A stretch of 64,000 bases of DNA from CALBPI01 sp942491885 (GTDB lineage Bacteria > Pseudomonadota > Gammaproteobacteria > Steroidobacterales > Woeseiaceae). How positions within the stretch are numbered: position 1 is the stretch's first letter; each line of letters begins with the position of its first letter. Shown one piece after another: positions 17,183-25,033 of the stretch. The notes beneath the pieces are model-generated. The model was not told where the DNA came from and searched no databases. It saw only the letters and a list, made by a program, of their open reading frames with translations. A program made the position numbers and the translations under genes. The stretch is from positions 124,001 through 188,000 of the forward strand of contig CALOCQ010000003.1 in assembly GCA_942491885.1 (NCBI GenBank), read 5' to 3'.

Positions 17183-18355
17183 TCAGTCGTTGCCGGGCAA
17201 GGCCAGCCCGCTACCCTCATTGGCCAGCGCGGCCATGCGCTTCTTGCCGTCCTCGACCGCATCGCGAATTTCGTTGGCATTGCGTGTTGACGCATCGCGC
17301 ATTTCCTCGATCAGTTGCTTCGAGCGTTGCTGGAAGTTAACCACCGAGTCGACCAGCGCCTTCACCGCATCGGCACGGATCGTCGGGCCATAGCCTTCGC
17401 GGATCGCTTCTTCCTGCACCTTGCCGCCGATATCTGCCAGCGTCTCCAGGCTCTTGCTCATGCCTTCTTTCATCGACTTCAGCGCCTCGGTGCTTTCGTG
17501 CAGCCCGTGCAAGCCGGTGAACGAGGCAGACAACGCGGTGAAGACGGTCTCGTTGGTACCGAAGAACATCACCGCCTGCGAGTAGACCCGTTCCTTCGCA
17601 TGCGTCGTTTGCATCAGACGCGCCATCACCGTCTCGCTGGTGTTGTAGGAGATCGTCAGGTTGTCCGCCAGGTCCTTGGTGACCTGATAGCGCTCATCGG
17701 TTTGCTGCAGCTTGCGCAACTCGGCGTCGCGTTTGAGCTCGAGCCTTGCCAGCGCTTCGCGGTCGTCGGTGGTTGCACTGGTAATTGCGGCTGCCGCCTG
17801 ACCGAGCGCCTCGCGCTGCGCTTCGAGCTGCGCCGTCGCCACTTTGAGCAACTGCAGTGCCAATACCTCGGATTCTTTCAGTGCGCCGCGAAAGTCACGG
17901 TAGGCGTCGAGAATGATGCGCTCGCGTTCGATCTGGTCACGCGAGTCGGCGGCGACTTCGAGATAGGTTTCTTTAATCTTGTTGAAGCGGTTGGGGATGT
18001 CGCCACGGGCAACTTTCATCCAGACGTTTTGTGCCCGCTCCCAGACGTCGATCTTGCCGTCATCGAGCTGATCGACCATGCCTTTGGCGTCATCGCGAAT
18101 ACTGTCGAACGCGCTGGTGATTTCCTCATAGCGCTCACCGATGCGCATGGCTTCGATCTGCTCGCGAACCACATTGTTGAACAGCGATGCCTGGTTCAGC
18201 GTGCGCGCGATGGCGAGTGACTTGTCCTCGTCGAGATCACTGATTTTCTCAATCAGCGCAATTACCGGCGCCTCGTCGGTTTGTTCCGGTACCAGACCAA
18301 GGTCGCGTAGCTTGGACATCGCGAGGTCGAGGTATTGCATTGGTGTCTGGGCCAT
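17183..18355 (-). CDS. Helical coiled-coil protein, possibly TelA-like
   Basis: About 390 residues, almost entirely helical and charged, without a membrane segment. It contains MVDQLDDGKIDVWERAQNVW, RFNKIKETYLEVAADSRDQI, LDAYRDFRGALKESEVLAL and, near the end, IEEMRDASTRNANEI. The overall pattern (long amphipathic helices, a conserved middle with K/R and D clusters) recalls TelA/KlaA toxic-anion-resistance proteins, but I cannot see a decisive signature. Context is informative: it lies between an M48 lipoprotein protease and a membrane protein in a tight operon. A cytoplasmic scaffold for envelope stress handling is an inference. Confidence 0.55.
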   Translation of the reverse strand: MAQTPMQYLDLAMSKLRDLGLVPEQTDEAPVIALIEKISDLDEDKSLAIARTLNQASLFNNVVREQIEAMRIGERYEEITSAFDSIRDDAKGMVDQLDDGKIDVWERAQNVWMKVARGDIPNRFNKIKETYLEVAADSRDQIERERIILDAYRDFRGALKESEVLALQLLKVATAQLEAQREALGQAAAAITSATTDDREALARLELKRDAELRKLQQTDERYQVTKDLADNLTISYNTSETVMARLMQTTHAKERVYSQAVMFFGTNETVFTALSASFTGLHGLHESTEALKSMKEGMSKSLETLADIGGKVQEEAIREGYGPTIRADAVKALVDSVVNFQQRSKQLIEEMRDASTRNANEIRDAVEDGKKRMAALANEGSGLALPGND

Positions 18356-18397
18356 GTTGTTTCTCCGTTGCGCATTGCCGGCGACTGCCGGCGGGAA

Positions 18398-19945
18398 TTA
18401 TTCTGCGAGTGTTGCGGCGTTGATCTGCACCTGATATTGCTGCGGCGAGGTGAACGGACCGAGCCCGGTGGCGATCGTCGTCGACTGGCCGGCGGCCAGC
18501 GTGCCGTTGACCGAGCGGTTGATTTCGCGTGTCTGCCCGTTCGAATCGATGTAGCGAATATTAAATCCGAGGTCGCGCACCGCCAGCGGGTTGGGGTTAT
18601 TGACGGCGATCATCAGCTGACCCTCGTTGTCTGTGCCGGTGCGCAGCTGCAGGTAGGCGGCCGGGTTTGTACTGAGGTCCATCCGCATGAGCTCGGCCTT
18701 CGCCGCGTCCGCTGTTTCGCCACTGCCTGCCGCCGCCGCCGTGAAATATTTTTTCGCCGTACCGGTATCGCGCCGCTCCAGCGCGATCTGGCCGAGCGCG
18801 TAGTAGGCCGGGGCGGTTTCGAACAGTTTCAGGCTCGACTGCAGGTCGGTTTCTGCACCGCCGGCATCACCCTGTCGTTGCCGCGCGATGCCGCGCTGAA
18901 GGTGATAGTAGAAGAACGTCGCGTCACGGTTCAGCGCATCGGTATAGCCGCGGATCGCGCTGTCGTAGTTTTTCTGCAGCAACGCCGTATCGCCAAGCAA
19001 TGCATAAAAGCTCGCTTCTCTCGGTTCAATCGAAATGGCCTCGCGGGCCTTGCGCGAAGCCGTCGTGAAGTCTTTCTCGGCGAGCGCCTTGCGACCCGCG
19101 TCGTAGGCCTCGAAAGCGGGTTGCGCCTTGAACAGCACCTGCATTGCCGCCGCATAATCTGTTGTGCCGAGCTTGCCACCCGGGGGCAGTTCGCCGGCCG
19201 TCACGGTATTGGTTGCCAGGCGCTGTTGGCTCGGCGGATGGCTTGCGAACAGGCTAGGTCCCTGCGTGCGCCCGCTTTCCGCGGCCATGCGCAGGAAAGT
19301 CTCCTGCAAATCGACCGCGCCTTCCGGGTCATAGCCGGCCTGCGACATGTATTGCATGCCGTAGTAGTCGGACTCCAGTTCTGCCTTGCGGCTGTAAGAC
19401 TGGCTGAGCAGTTGCGCGCCGATATTGGCGCCGCCGGCGGCCAGATTGCCGTAGTCACTGTCGCTGGTCACGATCGCCGTGCCCAGCACCAGAACCTGTA
19501 ACAACATGCCGCGTTGCATTTGCTGTGCGCTGTGCTTGGCGGCGGCGTGGGTCACTTCGTGCCCGAGTACGGCGGCGAGCTCCGCCTCGGAGTTCATTTC
19601 TGTCAGCAGGCCGCGGTTGATAGCGATCTTGCCGCCGGGCAGTGCCCACGCGTTTGGCACGCCGTTATTAAGAACGACAAACTCATAGGGCAGATCGCGT
19701 GGGCTCTTCGCCGCAACCCGGTTGCCAACCTCGCGGACGTAGGCATTGACCGACGGGTCGAGACGGAACACGCCGCCCTGACTCTGTTGCATCGGTTGAT
19801 AGTTCTGTGCGCCGAGCGCCAGTTCCTGCTGTGCACTGATGATAGACAGTTCACTGCGGCCCGTGACCGGATTGGTGACACAGCCGCTGATGGCCAGCAT
19901 CGCCACGCTGATGGTCGCAATCGCCCGTTGTGTTGTTTGTCGCAT
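18398..19945 (-). CDS. M48-family metalloprotease lipoprotein with TPR region
   Basis: About 515 residues. The signal peptide ends in a lipobox (MLAISGC, Cys about 22), so it should be a periplasm-facing lipoprotein. The zinc protease motif GHEVTH has its histidines at about 129 and 133; the third-ligand region AELESDYYG is near 188-196. This matches the BepA/LoiP-type M48 family that degrades or assembles outer-membrane proteins. Residues 290-420 form TPR-like helices, and the last 90 residues are a beta-rich domain of unknown type. The start is at 19945, with GGGGAGGGG just upstream. It is the first gene of the five-gene block. Confidence 0.88.
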   Translation of the reverse strand: MRQTTQRAIATISVAMLAISGCVTNPVTGRSELSIISAQQELALGAQNYQPMQQSQGGVFRLDPSVNAYVREVGNRVAAKSPRDLPYEFVVLNNGVPNAWALPGGKIAINRGLLTEMNSEAELAAVLGHEVTHAAAKHSAQQMQRGMLLQVLVLGTAIVTSDSDYGNLAAGGANIGAQLLSQSYSRKAELESDYYGMQYMSQAGYDPEGAVDLQETFLRMAAESGRTQGPSLFASHPPSQQRLATNTVTAGELPPGGKLGTTDYAAAMQVLFKAQPAFEAYDAGRKALAEKDFTTASRKAREAISIEPREASFYALLGDTALLQKNYDSAIRGYTDALNRDATFFYYHLQRGIARQRQGDAGGAETDLQSSLKLFETAPAYYALGQIALERRDTGTAKKYFTAAAAGSGETADAAKAELMRMDLSTNPAAYLQLRTGTDNEGQLMIAVNNPNPLAVRDLGFNIRYIDSNGQTREINRSVNGTLAAGQSTTIATGLGPFTSPQQYQVQINAATLAE

Positions 19946-20006
19946 CGTCTGCCCCTCCCCGGTTAGCCAGTCTACCCTTGCGTGTGCGTCGCCGCAGCCG
20001 CAATGC

Positions 20007-20447
20007 CTACCATTCGCCGCTATTCGGCATCGACGCCCACGGCTCGGCAGGTGCCAGTGACTCACCGCGCTGCAGCAATTCGATAGAAATGTTGTCGGGC
20101 GAACGCACGAACGCCATATGACCGTCGCGCGGCGGGCGGTTAATGGTGACGCCGGCATCCATCAACTCCTGGCACAACGCGTAGATGTCTTCGACGCGGT
20201 AGGCCAGATGGCCGAAGTTCCGACCGCCTGTGTATTCTTCCGGGTCCCAGTTGTGCGTCAACTCAACCATTGGCGCCTTGCGCTCCTTCGCAAGCTCGAC
20301 GTCTTGCGGGGCGGCGAGGAACACCAGCGTGAAACGGCCCTTATCATTGTCGTAGCGGCTGAGCTCGACCAGCCCGAGCTTGTCGCAATAGAAATCCAGA
20401 GATGCGTCGAGGTCCGACACGCGGATCATGGTGTGTAAGTATTGCAT
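20007..20447 (-). CDS. Lactoylglutathione lyase-like (glyoxalase I) protein
   Basis: About 146 residues, typical of GloA. It opens with MQYLHTMIRVSDLDASLDFYCDKLGL and contains VELTHNWDPEEYTGGRNFGHLAYRV and the C-terminal DGHMAFVRSPDNISIELLQ. These cover the metal-ligand histidines and glutamates of the vicinal-oxygen-chelate fold. The enzyme converts the hemithioacetal of methylglyoxal and glutathione to S-lactoylglutathione in the cytosol. The presence of a glutathione-dependent formaldehyde dehydrogenase later in the window fits a glutathione-using cell. It is separated from the M48 gene by about 60 bases on the same strand; promoter sharing is unclear. Confidence 0.88.
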   Translation of the reverse strand: MQYLHTMIRVSDLDASLDFYCDKLGLVELSRYDNDKGRFTLVFLAAPQDVELAKERKAPMVELTHNWDPEEYTGGRNFGHLAYRVEDIYALCQELMDAGVTINRPPRDGHMAFVRSPDNISIELLQRGESLAPAEPWASMPNSGEW

Positions 20448-20613
20448 GGCGATTCTCCGGTCATGCGAATGGCCCTTCTGGTGGCCGGGCGCGAAAACCG
20501 CGAGATTAGCATAGCGTTATGGGTCTTAAGGCTTCTTGACGGTTGCTGACACTACTTGCGGCGCATCTGCGCCAGTATAAGGCTGTCGATTAACCCCGCT
20601 ACGAGGATCAAAC

Positions 20614-21015
20614 ATGACATCACGACTCAAAATTACCGCTATCGTTGCGGCCATACTCTCACTGGTGGCGATTTCCGCCAACGCGAACCACCACAAAGGT
20701 GATTCAAAACAACACCTTGAGAAACTCACTGAGCAACTCGAGCTGACCGACGAACAGATTCCGCAGATTGCCGCAATCCTTGAGGAGACTCAGGCGAGGC
20801 GCAAGGCCATCGGTGATACTTACACGCTGAATCAGCGTGATGAGGCGCGTCAGGCGATGCGCGAGCTGCACGAAGAAAACATGGCGCGCATGGCCAGCGT
20901 GTTGACGCCGGAGCAGGACGCGAAACTTCAGAAGATGGTTAAGAAGCGCATGCATCGCCGGGAGCATCGGCGTGAGCACAAGCGGATGCGCGAAGAGCAG
21001 CCGTCGGACGGCTAG
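20614..21015 (+). CDS. Spy/CpxP-like periplasmic protein
   Basis: About 133 residues. A signal peptide (MTSRLKITAIVAAILSLVAISANA) precedes an all-helical charged mature domain. The two LTxxQ motifs that define the Spy/CpxP family appear as LTDEQ and LTPEQ. Family members are periplasmic chaperones or feedback inhibitors in envelope and metal stress. The His/Arg-rich C-terminus (HRREHRREHKRMREE) could bind metal. GAGGA lies before the ATG. A Cpx-like two-component system lies three kilobases downstream, so it may be a target, although I see no clear CpxR-box here. A strong terminator follows at 21038. Confidence 0.8.
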   Translation: MTSRLKITAIVAAILSLVAISANANHHKGDSKQHLEKLTEQLELTDEQIPQIAAILEETQARRKAIGDTYTLNQRDEARQAMRELHEENMARMASVLTPEQDAKLQKMVKKRMHRREHRREHKRMREEQPSDG

Positions 21016-21037
21016 TCACGGCACCGACCACCTGAGT

Positions 21038-21065
21038 ACGGCCCTCCCGGTGAGGGCCGTTTTTG
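21038..21065 (+). terminator. Rho-independent terminator
   Basis: ACGGCCCTC and GAGGGCCGT form a perfect nine-base-pair stem around a five-base loop, followed by TTTTTG. It lies 23 bases after the stop of the Spy-like gene and insulates it from the uridine kinase gene. Confidence 0.9.
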
Positions 21066-21147
21066 TTAGCGGACCAGACGTGCTGGCGGGCGCGCGCAGC
21101 GTTGCAACATGGATTCTCGGCGGCGGCTGCGACACAATGCCGCGCAC

Positions 21148-21771
21148 ATGAAAAACGTTTCCATCATTGGCATTGCCGGCGGCAGCTGCTCCGGAAAAAC
21201 GCGCTTGCTCAAGCGGCTGTCGACGCGGCTGGGACCGTCGCTGTGCACGGTGATGCTGCAGGATGATTATTATTTCAGTAAGCCGCAGGCACAGAAAGAC
21301 AATCTTCAATTTAACTTTGACCATCCGGATGCAATTGATTTCGAGCGTCTTGGCAGTGACCTGCTGGCGCTGAAGCGCGGCGAATCGGTGTCCTCACCGC
21401 GTTACGATTTCGTGCGCCACATTCGCATGCAGGATGAGGTCAAGCACGTAGAGCCGAGACCCATCGTGCTCGTCGACGGTATTCTGATCCTGTGCAGCGC
21501 GCATATTCGCGACGCGATTGATCACGCCGTCTTCATTCGCTGTGATACGCAGACGCGGCTGCAGCGGCGGATCAGCCGCGATGTTGCCGAGCGCGGCCGC
21601 GAGCGCAGCAATGTCATCGCGCAGTTTGAAACGCAGGTTGAGCCGATGCATCGAGCGTTTGTTTCGCCGTCGGCGCAGTATGCCGATCGCGTCTTTGAAC
21701 AGGATGCGATGCACGACGACGAGGCGCTCGATGTGATGCATGCGCAGTGCAAGCGCCTCATGGCGGGCTAG
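21148..21771 (+). CDS. udk: Uridine kinase
   Basis: About 207 residues, close to the usual 210. The P-loop GGSCSGKT is at residues 11-18; QDDYYF, NFDHPDAIDF and VLVDGILIL match the uridine/cytidine kinase family, including the acidic catalytic residue in the DDYY motif. It phosphorylates uridine and cytidine in pyrimidine salvage. The start is taken at the ATG giving MKNVSIIGIAGG; an in-frame ATG at 21109 would add 13 residues that do not fit the family. The transporter gene starts nine bases after its stop, so both are probably on one transcript. Confidence 0.88.
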   Translation: MKNVSIIGIAGGSCSGKTRLLKRLSTRLGPSLCTVMLQDDYYFSKPQAQKDNLQFNFDHPDAIDFERLGSDLLALKRGESVSSPRYDFVRHIRMQDEVKHVEPRPIVLVDGILILCSAHIRDAIDHAVFIRCDTQTRLQRRISRDVAERGRERSNVIAQFETQVEPMHRAFVSPSAQYADRVFEQDAMHDDEALDVMHAQCKRLMAG

Positions 21772-21779
21772 GGCGCCCG

Positions 21780-22769
21780 GTGGCGAAAATACTCAGCGTT
21801 ATCGCCAAACTGCTGCCCGGCGTTGTTCTGTCCGGCGTTATTGCCGCTATCGCGGTCCTCGCACAGCGCCAGATTGGCGGCGCTGTCATGTTGTATGCGC
21901 TGTTGATCGGCATGCCGTTGCATTTTCTGATGCAGCGCGCCGCGATCTCCGAGGGTGTCAATTTCAGCGCCAAACGCGTGCTGCGGTTTGGTGTCGCGCT
22001 GCTCGGTGTGCGCATTACGCTCGCCGATGTGCATGCGCTCGGTCTGTCCGTGGGCTTGCTCACGGCCGGCGGCGTTGTGTTTACGCTGACGGTTGGTTTT
22101 TTCGTAGGGCGACTGTTGGGGCTGAAACGCGACTTCGCGATGTTAAGCGCGGGCGCCGTTGCAATCTGCGGCGCATCTGCGGCGCTGGCGATCGCGGCCG
22201 TGCTGCCGCAAACCGGTGAGAGCGAGCGCAACACCATTCTCACGGTCGTGGGCGTTACCGCGTTGAGCACGGTGGCGATGGTCGCCTACCCGCTATTGGT
22301 TGATGTGCTGGGTTTCGACCATCGAACTGCCGGCGTTTTTATTGGTGCGTCGATTCATGACGTCGCGCAAGTTGTTGGCGCCGGTTATACGGTTTCGCCC
22401 GAATCCGGCGAGACGGCCACGCTGGTGAAGTTGATGCGCGTCGCCTGCCTGGTGCCGGCCGTGGCGGTCATTGCGTGGTTGTTTCGCGACGATCACGCCG
22501 ATGCCGGGTCCGCCAAAGTGCCCGCATTGCCGTTTTTCCTCATCGCTTTCGTCGCGCTGATGGTGGTCAACAGCCTCGGCTGGATGCCGGTCGCGCTGGT
22601 TGATGCGCTGAAGGTGATTTGTAATGTCTGCCTGGTGACCGCCGTTGCCGCGCTCGGCATCAAGACGTCATTGCGCGGGCTGGTCTCGGTCGGTGTCGCG
22701 CCGATCGCCGCTATGGTCGCGCAAACTTTGTTGCTCGCGGTGTTTGTGCTGGCGATATTGTTGAGCTAG
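21780..22769 (+). CDS. YeiH-family putative sulfate exporter (UPF0324)
   Basis: About 329 residues with around ten hydrophobic helices. The segments AKRVLRFGVALLGVRITLADV, AICGASAALAIAAVLP, FIGASIHDVAQVVGAGYTVS and VKLMRVACLVPAV are the conserved cores of the YeiH/UPF0324 family, for which a sulfate-exporter-like role has been suggested but not proven. The start is the GTG at 21780, placing the gene nine bases after the uridine kinase. Its stop codon overlaps that of the histidine kinase on the opposite strand by four bases. Confidence 0.88.
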   Translation: MAKILSVIAKLLPGVVLSGVIAAIAVLAQRQIGGAVMLYALLIGMPLHFLMQRAAISEGVNFSAKRVLRFGVALLGVRITLADVHALGLSVGLLTAGGVVFTLTVGFFVGRLLGLKRDFAMLSAGAVAICGASAALAIAAVLPQTGESERNTILTVVGVTALSTVAMVAYPLLVDVLGFDHRTAGVFIGASIHDVAQVVGAGYTVSPESGETATLVKLMRVACLVPAVAVIAWLFRDDHADAGSAKVPALPFFLIAFVALMVVNSLGWMPVALVDALKVICNVCLVTAVAALGIKTSLRGLVSVGVAPIAAMVAQTLLLAVFVLAILLS

Positions 22770-24097
22770 TCGCTCGGTTCGGCTTCCAGCGGCAGCCGTA
22801 CGACAACGTCCAGGCCACCTTGTTCGCGGTTGGCGGCCGCAATACTGCCGGCGTGCAGCCGCACAACCTGCGCGGTAAGTGCGAGTCCGACGCCGGCGCT
22901 GCCGGCCTGTGACTGGCCCTGAAAGAACGGCTCGAAAATGTGTTGCAACTGATCGGCGGCAACGCCCGGGCCCGAGTCGCGTACGTTGATGACGGCTTCG
23001 TCGCCGTCGACCTGCAGCTGGATCTCTACGCTGCTGCCCTCGACGGTGAAGCGCAGCGCATTGCGCACAATATTTTCAATGGCACTGTGCAGCAACTCGA
23101 CATGGCCGCGGACCCGGATCGGTGTCTGCGGCAAGTCGCAAACGGTGTGCTTGTTCTCGGGGCTACCCTCAAAGACCGCGTCGTCAGCAACACGCATCAG
23201 AACATCGCGCAGATCGAGCGAGCACGGCGCCGGCGCATCACTGGCCTGCAGTCGCGCCAGGTCGAGCATTTGCGCCGTCAGGTGCTCCATGTGGCCGATT
23301 TCCGTGTCGATGCGGGTGAGCTGTGCGTCGATCGCCTCGGGCTGGCGTTTAGCCAACTCCAGCGCCACCTGCATACGCGCCAGCGGCGAGCGCAACTCGT
23401 GGGATACGTTTCGAAGCAGGTCCTGGCGCGTCTTCATCTGCCGTTCGAGTGCGGCGGCCATATCATCAAACTGGCGCGCCAGCTGACCGAGTTCGTCGTT
23501 GCGGTGTACCTCATCGCCCGCTCTGGCAGACAGCTGGCCACCGGCCAGCTTGCCGACGGCGCGTGAGACATGGCGCAGCGGTGCGGTCAGGTAGCGCGTC
23601 AATGCGAAACAGGCGAGGGCGCTGATGATCAGTGCGATTAACAGGACGACCCGATTGACGCCGGGTGTGTTCAACACGCCGAATGCGGGTGGCCGGGTCG
23701 GGCCGAACAGGGCGAAATACTCGCTGCCGTCGGGGCCGATGACGCGGGGTACGCGCCGGCTGCGTTGCAGACGACCGCTGCGCTTCAAATTGCGATAGGT
23801 CATACGGGCATCGCGCGGCAGCTTGCGCCCGAGCAGGTCGTTGCCGTCAGGGTCGATCAGGAAAATCGTTTGCGCGGGCGGCAGCGCTGCATCACGTTTA
23901 AGCCAGTTATAGAAACCCTCTGCGCCGCCCGCATTCAGGACAGTCTCGGCCTCGCGCAGTATGTCGATGCGACTGAGTTCGTTAATTTGCGCGGCGCGTT
24001 CACTGGCGAGATAGAAGCTCACGTGCAGGGTGGCCGCCGCCACCAGCACCATGACAACCCAGAACGAAACGAAAATTTTCCAGAAAATGCTTTTCAT
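22766..24097 (-). CDS. CpxA-like sensor histidine kinase
   Basis: About 443 residues. A first membrane helix near residues 7-30 is followed by a periplasmic loop of about 115 residues, a second helix near 147-167, and a HAMP linker (YLTAPLRHVSRAVGKLAGG). Then come the dimerisation/phosphoacceptor box NVSHELRSPL with His about 233, an N-box (ENIVRNALRF), G1 (VRDSGPGV) and GVGLAL. All catalytic parts are present. The sequence style and gene order (regulator first, ten bases apart) match Cpx-type envelope-stress systems. It should autophosphorylate and pass phosphate to the regulator at 24108. Confidence 0.9.
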   Translation of the reverse strand: MKSIFWKIFVSFWVVMVLVAAATLHVSFYLASERAAQINELSRIDILREAETVLNAGGAEGFYNWLKRDAALPPAQTIFLIDPDGNDLLGRKLPRDARMTYRNLKRSGRLQRSRRVPRVIGPDGSEYFALFGPTRPPAFGVLNTPGVNRVVLLIALIISALACFALTRYLTAPLRHVSRAVGKLAGGQLSARAGDEVHRNDELGQLARQFDDMAAALERQMKTRQDLLRNVSHELRSPLARMQVALELAKRQPEAIDAQLTRIDTEIGHMEHLTAQMLDLARLQASDAPAPCSLDLRDVLMRVADDAVFEGSPENKHTVCDLPQTPIRVRGHVELLHSAIENIVRNALRFTVEGSSVEIQLQVDGDEAVINVRDSGPGVAADQLQHIFEPFFQGQSQAGSAGVGLALTAQVVRLHAGSIAAANREQGGLDVVVRLPLEAEPSD

Positions 24098-24107
24098 GCA
24101 GTCGCCA

Positions 24108-24800
24108 CTAGTCGTCGCGAAGCGCTAACAGATAGCCGCTGCCACGCACGTTGCGTATCACCAGCGACGAGCTATCGCCGCCCAGTTTTTGGCGCAGATT
24201 GCTGATGTGCGTATCCAGCGCGCGGTCGTAGGGCGACAACTTGCGGCCAAGCGCGAAGCGCGTCAGTGATGCGCGGGATGCCACTTGCCCGTGGTTGCGT
24301 AGCAGTCCTTCGAGTATGCGTACCTCGGCGCCCGTTAGTGCCAGGGGCTGACCGTCGAGTTTCGCCCGTAACGATTGCGGGTCGAGCGTCAGAGCGCCAA
24401 GCTCGAGCTCTGCGGTGGCGTCAGTCGTTGCCTGCCCGCGCTTCAAAATTGCGCGAATGCGCAGCAGTAATTCACGCGGATTGAAAGGTTTCGCCAGATA
24501 GTCGTCGGCGCCCTGCTCGAGTCCGGCAATACGGTCGCTTTCCTCGCCGCGCGCGGTCAGCATCAAAACAGGCACCTGCGATGAGCGCCGGATGCGCGCT
24601 AATGTCTCAAAACCATCGATACCCGGCATCATGACATCCAGAATAACCATGTCGACATCATGCTCAGCAAGGTAGCGCAAACCGGCCTCACCATTGTGGC
24701 ACTGGCCGACGCTAAAGCCATCCAGTTGCAGTAATTCAGCCAGCATCACAACCAGTTGCGCGTCATCATCGATCAGTAACAGACGGGCGTCCGGGGTCAT
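24108..24800 (-). CDS. OmpR/CpxR-like response regulator
   Basis: About 230 residues. The receiver domain has the acidic pocket DDD at 11-13, phosphoacceptor Asp 55 in VILDVMMPG, a Thr in MLTARG and a Lys in LAKPF. The C-terminal winged helix contains LTGAEVRILEGLL, YDRALDTHISNLRQKLG and VRGSGYLL, typical of the OmpR family. It would bind direct repeats upstream of target genes once phosphorylated by the neighbouring kinase. It is the first gene of the two-gene operon. The 233 bases upstream to the divergent TPR gene hold the promoters; no operator could be defined. Confidence 0.93.
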   Translation of the reverse strand: MTPDARLLLIDDDAQLVVMLAELLQLDGFSVGQCHNGEAGLRYLAEHDVDMVILDVMMPGIDGFETLARIRRSSQVPVLMLTARGEESDRIAGLEQGADDYLAKPFNPRELLLRIRAILKRGQATTDATAELELGALTLDPQSLRAKLDGQPLALTGAEVRILEGLLRNHGQVASRASLTRFALGRKLSPYDRALDTHISNLRQKLGGDSSSLVIRNVRGSGYLLALRDD

Positions 24801-25033
24801 TTGTGGCAGGCGAAAGCGTTCATCATGGGATTATGCCGTGCTGCAAACGCGCATACTGGCAAGAATTGTCAAGCTGGCGGCGAGAATTTGGTAATGCCAA
24901 GTCTGCCCTATATCTCACGCCAAGCCTTGTTGTTGCTGGCATCGCGACGTATTTTAGGCAGCTCACGGGCGCTGAGCGACGTTGGCTGGTAGCGGTCGCC
25001 GTGTGCGGGTCTGTTCGATAATTTGCAGGATCA

